Assembly (NCBI RefSeq): GCF_029919115.1
Contig: NZ_CP123990.1
Span: 1,922,001 to 1,986,000, forward strand
Direction: 5' to 3'
DNA length: 64,000 bases
Origin: Variovorax paradoxus
GTDB lineage: Bacteria; Pseudomonadota; Gammaproteobacteria; Burkholderiales; Burkholderiaceae_C
Below the pieces are notes generated by a model. The model had not been told where the DNA came from. It ran no database searches and saw only the letters and a list, made by a program, of their open reading frames with translations. Position 1 is the stretch's first letter. The number at the start of each line of letters is the position of its first letter. Both the position numbers and the translations under genes were made by a program. Shown here piece by piece: positions 57,404 to 64,000 of this stretch.

Positions 57404-58153
57404 TTACCTTGTGAAATCGCTCGGCGCCTGCCAGTGTCCGTCGATCAGCACTTCATGGGGGCTGAAGCGAGCCTTGTAGTTCATCTTGGCGCTGCCTTCG
57501 ATCCAATATCCAAGGTAGACGTGCGGCAGGCCGAGTTTTCGGGCCTGTTCGATCTGCCACAGCACGCTGTAGGTGCCGTAACCCGCGCTGTCGCCGGGCT
57601 CGTAGAAGGTATAGACGGCCGAAATGCCGTCGTTCAGCACGTCGAGTATCGACACCATCTTCAATGCGCCCGCGCTGCCGTCGGGCAGCGTCTCGCGGAA
57701 TTCGACTAGCCGCGAATTGACCCGGCTCTGCAGCAGGAACTGGGTGTACTGGTCGATGCTGTCGTGGTCCATGCCGCCGCCGGCATGGCGGCCATTCTGG
57801 TAGCGAAGATAGAGTTGGTAGTGCTCGGGCACAAAGCACAGCTTGAGCACGCGCGCATGCAGGTCCTTGTGCTGTTTGACAGCCCTGCGCTGGCTGCGGC
57901 TGGGCCGAAAGCTGTTGACCAGCACGCGCAGCGGTATGCAGGCATGGCAGCCGTCGCAATACGGCCTGTAGGTGAACATTCCGCTGCGCCGGAAACCACT
58001 GAGCACCAGGTCGGAGTAGGCGTCGTTGTGAATGAGGTGGCTGGGCGTGGCCACCTGCGACCGGGCCTGGCGATCCGGCAGATAGCTGCACGGATAGGGC
58101 GCCGTCGCGTAGAACTGCAGCGTGTGAAGCGGAAGATCCTTGAGGTGCGTCAC
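57404..58153 (-). CDS. bpt: aspartate/glutamate leucyltransferase (arginyl-tRNA-protein transferase family)
   Basis: The 249-residue enzyme has the ATE N-domain motif [12 protein letters not shown] and the C-terminal GNAT-like ATE_C part ([36 protein letters not shown]). The Bpt branch transfers leucine to N-terminal Asp and Glu, feeding the ClpS/ClpAP N-degron pathway. The start is GTG 58153, inside GTGA overlapping the aat stop. Other in-frame starts farther upstream lie inside aat. Confidence 0.94.
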   Translation of the reverse strand: MTHLKDLPLHTLQFYATAPYPCSYLPDRQARSQVATPSHLIHNDAYSDLVLSGFRRSGMFTYRPYCDGCHACIPLRVLVNSFRPSRSQRRAVKQHKDLHARVLKLCFVPEHYQLYLRYQNGRHAGGGMDHDSIDQYTQFLLQSRVNSRLVEFRETLPDGSAGALKMVSILDVLNDGISAVYTFYEPGDSAGYGTYSVLWQIEQARKLGLPHVYLGYWIEGSAKMNYKARFSPHEVLIDGHWQAPSDFTR

Positions 58154-58962
58154 GTCGATTGAGAGGGTCGCGTGGAAAGGAGTTCTGCCCAGTATACGGG
58201 CTCGAAATGCCACTGTGGCCCCTCTTGCCGGCGGGCATTGGACACGTGCGCCACAAAGCGGCTGCGCGACATTTCGCGCGCTCCCAGGCTGGCCAGGTGA
58301 GAGGTGTTCTGCTGGCAGTCGATCATCTTTACCTGGAACCGTCGGCACAGGCACACCAGCGCGGCCAGCGCAATCTTCGAGGCATCCGGGCGGCGGGTGA
58401 ACATCGATTCGCCGAACACCGCCCGCCCGAGCGCCACGCAGTAGAGCCCGCCCGCAAGCTCGCCATCGATCCAGGTTTCCACGCTGTGCGCGTGGCCTGC
58501 CTGGTGCAGCGCGAGGTACGCATTCACCATGTCCGGCACGATCCAGGTGCCCGACTGGCCGACGCGCGGCGATTGCGAGCAGGCCTTGATGACGGCGCCA
58601 AAATCGTGGTCGATCCGCACCTCGCACCCCGGCGTTTGTGAAAACCGCGCCAGGGTCTTGCGCAGCGACCTGTGCAGCTTGAAGTCGGCCACCTGCAGCA
58701 CCATGCGCGGGTCCGGGCTCCACCAGAGAATCGGCTGGTCTTCACTGAACCACGGAAATACGCACCGGCCATACGCTTGCGTCAGAGTATCCACATCGAG
58801 CGCACCGCCGGCCGCAAGCAGGCCGGGAACGGGATCGGCCTCACCCCAGGCAGAGGCTGGGTCGGGCAGTGCTTCGCCGGGTTCGAGCCAGGGCAGTTGT
58901 TGCATGCCGTAGGTATACACGGCTTCGTGGCGAGCTTCATCCGGATGGGTGAAAATGGCCAT
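58150..58962 (-). CDS. aat: leucyl/phenylalanyl-tRNA-protein transferase
   Basis: The 270-residue enzyme has the family core [23 protein letters not shown] and [27 protein letters not shown]. It adds Leu or Phe to N-terminal Arg and Lys of proteins, creating degradation signals. A later in-frame start (58905) would remove 19 residues, which align poorly with the family. Its stop overlaps the bpt start, placing both N-end-rule enzymes in one operon. Confidence 0.96.
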   Translation of the reverse strand: MAIFTHPDEARHEAVYTYGMQQLPWLEPGEALPDPASAWGEADPVPGLLAAGGALDVDTLTQAYGRCVFPWFSEDQPILWWSPDPRMVLQVADFKLHRSLRKTLARFSQTPGCEVRIDHDFGAVIKACSQSPRVGQSGTWIVPDMVNAYLALHQAGHAHSVETWIDGELAGGLYCVALGRAVFGESMFTRRPDASKIALAALVCLCRRFQVKMIDCQQNTSHLASLGAREMSRSRFVAHVSNARRQEGPQWHFEPVYWAELLSTRPSQST

Positions 58963-58998
58963 TCTTCAGCGGTTCGCAAACGATTGCGGCCTGCGAGA

Positions 58999-59027
58999 CA
59001 CAGGCTCCCTGTGCAACAGCGCACAGG
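58999..59027. repeat. overlapping CACAGG/CCTGTG inverted repeats
   Basis: CACAGG (58999-59004), CCTGTG (59008-59013) and GCACAGG (59021-59027) form two overlapping inverted repeats in the aat/molybdenum-hydroxylase divergent region, a possible regulator site. Confidence 0.4.
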
Positions 59028-59099
59028 AACATCACAACAGACCCATAGCGGACCGCCAGGCCGGCATTGCCTTGCGGAGGCCAGCCCAAAAGGACCACG

Positions 59100-61430
59100 T
59101 TGACCACTGAATCCAACCCCACGCGTTTCGGTAGCGGCCATGCGGTTCGCCGCCTTGAAGACGAGAGCCTGCTGGCCGGCGCAGGCCGCTACACCGACGA
59201 CGTCACGCTGCCTGGACAGGCGCATCTCGTATTTGTGCGATCTCCCTATCCGCATGCCCGCATCGTGTCTGTCGACACAGCCGCCGCCGCCGCCATGCCC
59301 GGCGTGCTGCGCGTGATCACGGGCGCCGAAATGGCTGAAGCGGGTGTGCAGCCCATGCCGGGCGCCGCCGGCTTCAAGCGCGCCGATGGCGGCGACTGCG
59401 CCAGCCCGCCGCGCCTTGCGATGGCACACGAGCGCGTGCGCTTCGTTGGCGAGGCGGTGGCGGCGGTGGTGGCCGAAACCGTGCAGCAGGCGCGCGATGC
59501 CGCCGAGGCATTGATGGTCGACTACGACGAGCTCCCCATGGTGGTCGATCTCGCGAGCGCCACCGCCAGTGGCGCGCCGCAGTTGTGCGACGAAGCCACC
59601 GGCAACATTGCCGCCGAAATGAAGCACGGCAGCAGCGACGCTGCAACTGCGGCCTTCGCAAAGGCCAGCCATGTGGTGGCGCTCGACGTGGTCAACCAGC
59701 GCGTCGTCGCGCTGACCATCGAGCCGCGCTCGGTGCTTGCGGCCTACGACGGCGAAACCGACCGCCTCACCATTCGCATGAGCACGCAAATGCCCTCGGG
59801 CGTGCGCGACTCCGTGTGCGCCGCCATCGGCCTCGCGAAGGAGAAGGTGCGCGTGGTGGTGGGCGACGTGGGTGGCGGCTTCGGCATGAAGACCGGCGCC
59901 TATCCCGAGGACATTGCCGTTGCGTTTGCCGCGCTGCAGGTCAAGCGCCCCTTGAAGTGGGTGGCCGAGCGCAGCGAAGAATTTCTTTCCAGCGCGCACG
60001 GCCGCGACATCGAGGCCCGGGCCGAGCTCGCGCTAGATGCCGACGGAAAGATCCTTGCGCTGCGCATCAAGACGCTGGCCAACGTGGGCGCCTATGCCAC
60101 CGGCACCGGCGTCGCCATTCAGTTGCTGATCGGCCCCTGGGTGCAAACCAGCGTCTACGACATCCAGACCATCGACTTTCACTTCAAGGCGGTGCTCACC
60201 AACACCGCGCCCACCGGCGCCTACCGCGGAGCGGGCCGCCCGGAGGCCATCTTCACCATCGAGCGGCTGATGGACGAGGCCGCAAGACAGACCGGAATCG
60301 ACCGCGTCGAGCTGCGCCGCCGCAATTTCATCCGCCCCGAGCAGATGCCCTACAAGAACCCGATGGCCCAGACCTACGACACCGGCAAGTTCGAGTCGGT
60401 GATGGACCAGGCGCTGGCGCTCGCCGACTGGCAGGGCTTCGAAACTCGCGCGGCCGAGTCGGCGCAGCAGGGCAAGCACCGCGGGCTGGGCATTGCCACT
60501 TTTCTCGAATGGACGGGCGGCAACGTGTTCGAGGAGCGCGTCACGGTTTCGGTGCAGGCCGACGGCGTGATCGAGGTGTTCTCGGCCGTCAACGCCATGG
60601 GGCAGGGCATTGCCACCTCGCTGGCGCAACTGGCGGTCGATGCGTTCGGCGTGCCGATAGAGAAGGTGCGCGTGGTGCTTGGCGACACAGATCGCGGCGA
60701 CGGCTTCGGCAGTGCCGGTTCGCGCTCGCTCTTTACCGGCGGCTCGGCCGTTCGCATTGGCGCGGAGCGCACCATCGACAAGGCGCGCGAGCTCGCGGCG
60801 CAGGAGTTCGAAGCCTCGGTCGACGACATTGTCTACAGCCGCGGCGTGTTCAACGTGGCCGGCACCGATCTCGAGCTCGACCTGTTCGCCCTGGCGGGCA
60901 AGCAGCCCGACGGCGAAATCTTTGTCGACTCCACCAGCACCGTGGCCGGCCCGACCTGGCCCAACGGCTGCCACATTTGCGAGATCGAGATCGATCCGCC
61001 CACGGGTGAGATCAGCGTGGTGGCCTACAGCTCGGTCAACGACGTCGGCCGCGTGATCAACCCCATGATCGTGCGCGGCCAGCTCGAAGGCGGCGCGGTG
61101 CAGGGCATTGGCCAGGCGCTGTACGAGCAGGTGGTGTACGACCACGAAACCGGCCAGCCCGTGACCGGCAGCCTCATGGACTACGCCGCGCCGCGCGCCG
61201 ACATCGTGCAAACCATGTTCCACATGGAAATGGATGAGTCGACACCCTGCATCAACAACCCGCTGGGCGTGAAAGGCGTGGGCGAGCTGGGCACCATCGG
61301 CGCCACGCCGGCCATCGTCAACGCCGTGGCCGATGCCTTTGCGCGCAACGGCTTTGCGGCCAGCGCACCGCGCCTGCACATGCCGCTGAGTCCGGCTCGC
61401 GTGTGGCAGGCCATGCACACGGTGGATTGA
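59100..61430 (+). CDS. xanthine dehydrogenase family molybdenum-binding subunit
   Basis: The 776-residue protein is the large (CoxL/XdhB-type) subunit of a molybdenum hydroxylase. It has FGSGHAVRRLEDESLLAGAGRYTDD at the N-terminus, GGGFGMKTGAYPED, the active-site loop AYRGAGR (form II, not the CODH form I AYxCSFR), and the catalytic Glu in GVKGVGELGTIG. The substrate is likely an aromatic or aldehyde. No small [2Fe-2S] or medium FAD subunit gene is adjacent, so the complex is incomplete here. The start is TTG 59100 behind AAAGGA; TTG 59067 is the alternative. Confidence 0.9.
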   Translation: MTTESNPTRFGSGHAVRRLEDESLLAGAGRYTDDVTLPGQAHLVFVRSPYPHARIVSVDTAAAAAMPGVLRVITGAEMAEAGVQPMPGAAGFKRADGGDCASPPRLAMAHERVRFVGEAVAAVVAETVQQARDAAEALMVDYDELPMVVDLASATASGAPQLCDEATGNIAAEMKHGSSDAATAAFAKASHVVALDVVNQRVVALTIEPRSVLAAYDGETDRLTIRMSTQMPSGVRDSVCAAIGLAKEKVRVVVGDVGGGFGMKTGAYPEDIAVAFAALQVKRPLKWVAERSEEFLSSAHGRDIEARAELALDADGKILALRIKTLANVGAYATGTGVAIQLLIGPWVQTSVYDIQTIDFHFKAVLTNTAPTGAYRGAGRPEAIFTIERLMDEAARQTGIDRVELRRRNFIRPEQMPYKNPMAQTYDTGKFESVMDQALALADWQGFETRAAESAQQGKHRGLGIATFLEWTGGNVFEERVTVSVQADGVIEVFSAVNAMGQGIATSLAQLAVDAFGVPIEKVRVVLGDTDRGDGFGSAGSRSLFTGGSAVRIGAERTIDKARELAAQEFEASVDDIVYSRGVFNVAGTDLELDLFALAGKQPDGEIFVDSTSTVAGPTWPNGCHICEIEIDPPTGEISVVAYSSVNDVGRVINPMIVRGQLEGGAVQGIGQALYEQVVYDHETGQPVTGSLMDYAAPRADIVQTMFHMEMDESTPCINNPLGVKGVGELGTIGATPAIVNAVADAFARNGFAASAPRLHMPLSPARVWQAMHTVD

Positions 61431-61436
61431 AGAACC

Positions 61437-61832
61437 ATGGCAACCATCTACAAGGAATTCATCGTCGAGGCCGATGCAGCGCAGGTCTGGGACGCGCTTC
61501 GCGACTTCGGCGCCGTGCACACGCGGCTCGCGCCCGGCTTTCTGACCGACGCCAAACTCGACGGGCAGGGTGCCCGCATCGTGAGCTTTGCCAATGGCCT
61601 GGTAGCGCGAGAACTGCTCGTGGGCATCGACGAAGAGAGCCGCCGCCTGGCCTATACCGTCACGGGCGGCAAGGCGAGCCATCACCATGCATCGGCGCAG
61701 GTTTTTGCGCACGGCGAAGGGCGCTCGCGCTTCGTCTGGATTACCGACGTGTTGCCCGACGAACTGGCCGCCTACATCGCGCCGATGATGGACCAGGGCG
61801 GCGCTGCGATGAAGAAGACGCTCGAAAAGTAA
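61437..61832 (+). CDS. SRPBCC family protein (polyketide cyclase-like)
   Basis: The 131-residue protein has the START/Bet v1-like fold pattern: KEFIVEADAAQVWDALRDF at the N-terminus and the pocket-forming C-terminal helix PDELAAYIAPMMDQGGAAMKKTLE. It is 6 bases after the molybdenum hydroxylase gene, so co-transcribed. It may bind the substrate or assist assembly, comparable to CoxG beside CO dehydrogenase, though it is shorter; the role is inferred. Confidence 0.85.
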   Translation: MATIYKEFIVEADAAQVWDALRDFGAVHTRLAPGFLTDAKLDGQGARIVSFANGLVARELLVGIDEESRRLAYTVTGGKASHHHASAQVFAHGEGRSRFVWITDVLPDELAAYIAPMMDQGGAAMKKTLEK

Positions 61833-61847
61833 ACCGCTGCTCCCGGC

Positions 61848-63146
<1,299 letters not shown>

Positions 63147-63159
63147 TCACTTCGACCAG

Positions 63160-63930
63160 ATGACCATCGCCAAAGCCGACTTCATCGAGGGCATTGCCAA
63201 GGGCATGGCGGTGCTCGAAAGCTTCGACACCGAGCGCCAGCGCCTCAATGCCACCCTGGCCGCAGAGCGCGCCGGCCTCACGCGCGCCGCCGCGCGCCGG
63301 CACCTGCTCACGCTGGCCCACCTGGGTTACCTGGAAACCGACGGCAGCTATTTCTGGATGGCGCCCAAGGTGCTGCGCTTCTCGGGCAGCTATCTTGCTT
63401 CGTCGCGCCTGCCGCGTGCGCTGCAGCCCACGCTGAACCGCCTTGCGGCACAAACCGGCGAATCGTTCTCGGCGGTGGTGCTCGACGGCGAGGAGGTGGT
63501 CATCGTCGCGCGCAGTGGCAGCTACGGCACGCCCACCCGCGTGCTGGCGTATGGCTTGCACCTTGGCGCCCGCCTGCCTGCGCATGCCACCTCGACCGGC
63601 CGGGTGCTGCTGGCCGCCATGGCGCCCACGCAGCTCACGCAATGGCTCAAGGGGCGTCACCTGGCACGCCTCACGCCGCACACCACCACGCAGGCGCGAA
63701 ACCTGCGGCAACTGGTTTCCAAGGCTCGCAAGGACGACTACTGCTTTGCCAGTGAAGAGCATGAGCTTGGCGTGCAGGCGCTGGCGGTGCCGCTGCGGGA
63801 CATGCAGGGCCACACCGTGGCTGCATTGAATGTGGTGCTCTCGGGCACGCGCTACCAGGAAGAGACGCTCCAGCGCGAAATGCTGCCGCTGCTCTTCGAG
63901 GCCGCGCGTGAGGTCAGGTCGCTGCTGTAG
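63160..63930 (+). CDS. pobR: IclR family regulator of pobA (PobR)
   Basis: The 256-residue regulator has a winged-helix N-terminus (FIEGIAKGMAVLESFDTERQRL, then LTRAAARRHLLTLAHLGYL) and an effector domain with HATSTGRVLLAAM. The PobR/PcaR-type start IAKGMAVLESFD is diagnostic. It is divergent from pobA, so it very likely activates it with 4-hydroxybenzoate. ATG 63160 follows the palindromic operator; longer starts run into it. Confidence 0.92.
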   Translation: MTIAKADFIEGIAKGMAVLESFDTERQRLNATLAAERAGLTRAAARRHLLTLAHLGYLETDGSYFWMAPKVLRFSGSYLASSRLPRALQPTLNRLAAQTGESFSAVVLDGEEVVIVARSGSYGTPTRVLAYGLHLGARLPAHATSTGRVLLAAMAPTQLTQWLKGRHLARLTPHTTTQARNLRQLVSKARKDDYCFASEEHELGVQALAVPLRDMQGHTVAALNVVLSGTRYQEETLQREMLPLLFEAAREVRSLL

Positions 63931-63986
63931 CCTGAACTTTCTGCCCTGCCACCGCCTCGAATCCAGAAAATCGGACCACGACAACC

Positions 63987-64000
63987 ATGCGACTGCTGCT
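63987..64000 (+). CDS. start of a further gene, cut by the window edge
   Basis: ATG at 63987 is followed by CGACTGCTGCT (MRLLL..), 56 bases after the pobR stop. The window ends before any function can be judged. Confidence 0.3.

Noticed and set aside
59100..61430. Carbon monoxide dehydrogenase large subunit
   Set aside because: The active-site loop is AYRGAGR, not the AYxCSFR of true form I CO dehydrogenase, and the other Cox genes are missing.

Overview
The window is a gene-dense, GC-rich bacterial chromosome segment. It looks like a betaproteobacterium of the order Burkholderiales, most likely family Comamonadaceae and close to Variovorax. This is inferred from gene content and order (dnaX-ybaB-recR beside the SRP RNA, an ECF sigma factor followed by DUF3619, DUF3106 and RDD genes, a nadE-glnB overlap, an ilvBNC-pssA-leuA run) and from the strong codon bias; no database was searched. 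I see no insertion sequence, prophage, integrase, CRISPR array, tRNA or rRNA. The longest stretch without a coding gene is 9262-9608, and it holds the SRP RNA and two strong hairpins.

Layout. 1-6164: an AddAB-like double-strand-break repair nuclease/helicase pair (the first gene is cut by the window edge) and a flavoprotein. 6246-9261: a copper cassette made of a galactose-oxidase-type copper radical oxidase, a small c-type cytochrome and an SCO copper chaperone. 9262-12865: SRP RNA (minus strand), dnaX, ybaB, recR and a MAPEG protein. 13014-15748: an ABC importer with an intrinsic terminator between its first two genes. 15755-19406: MltD-type lytic transglycosylase, gloB, a methyltransferase and rnhA. 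19424-22535: a molybdenum cofactor operon moaA-mobA-moeA. 22601-26462: SDR, a ZIP metal transporter behind a Fur-box-like site, aldehyde dehydrogenase and peroxiredoxin.

26593-33366: a tightly packed run of lipid-type genes: a phospholipase-D/cardiolipin-synthase-like lipoprotein, two membrane di-iron enzymes, a ketoacyl synthase III fused to a heme-oxygenase-like di-iron domain, and unrecognised genes. This is the best candidate for an undescribed pathway. 33583-36124: a hypothetical protein, a ferritin-like metal-dependent hydrolase divergent from a TetR regulator across two perfect 18-bp operators, and an NTF2-like protein. 36138-39103: a proton-pumping pyrophosphatase divergent from soluble pyrophosphatase. 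39141-43833: TPR membrane protein, FemAB-like acyltransferase, nadE-glnB and a LOG-type protein. 43865-46690: the ECF sigma / DUF3619 / DUF3106 / RDD / dgkA group.

46973-55244: branched-chain amino acid synthesis (ilvB, ilvN, ilvC, then two unlike leuA genes), with pssA embedded and a leucine-rich leader peptide plus terminator in front of the first leuA. 55359-64000: a PBP7-like endopeptidase, an IclR regulator, the two N-degron transferases bpt and aat, an orphan molybdenum hydroxylase large subunit with an SRPBCC protein, and pobA/pobR for 4-hydroxybenzoate degradation with a palindromic operator between them.

The molybdenum cofactor genes could serve the molybdenum hydroxylase in the same window. 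The most informative regulatory signals are the A9 slippage site in dnaX, the leuA attenuator, the paired TetR operators, the Fur-like box and the pobR palindrome.
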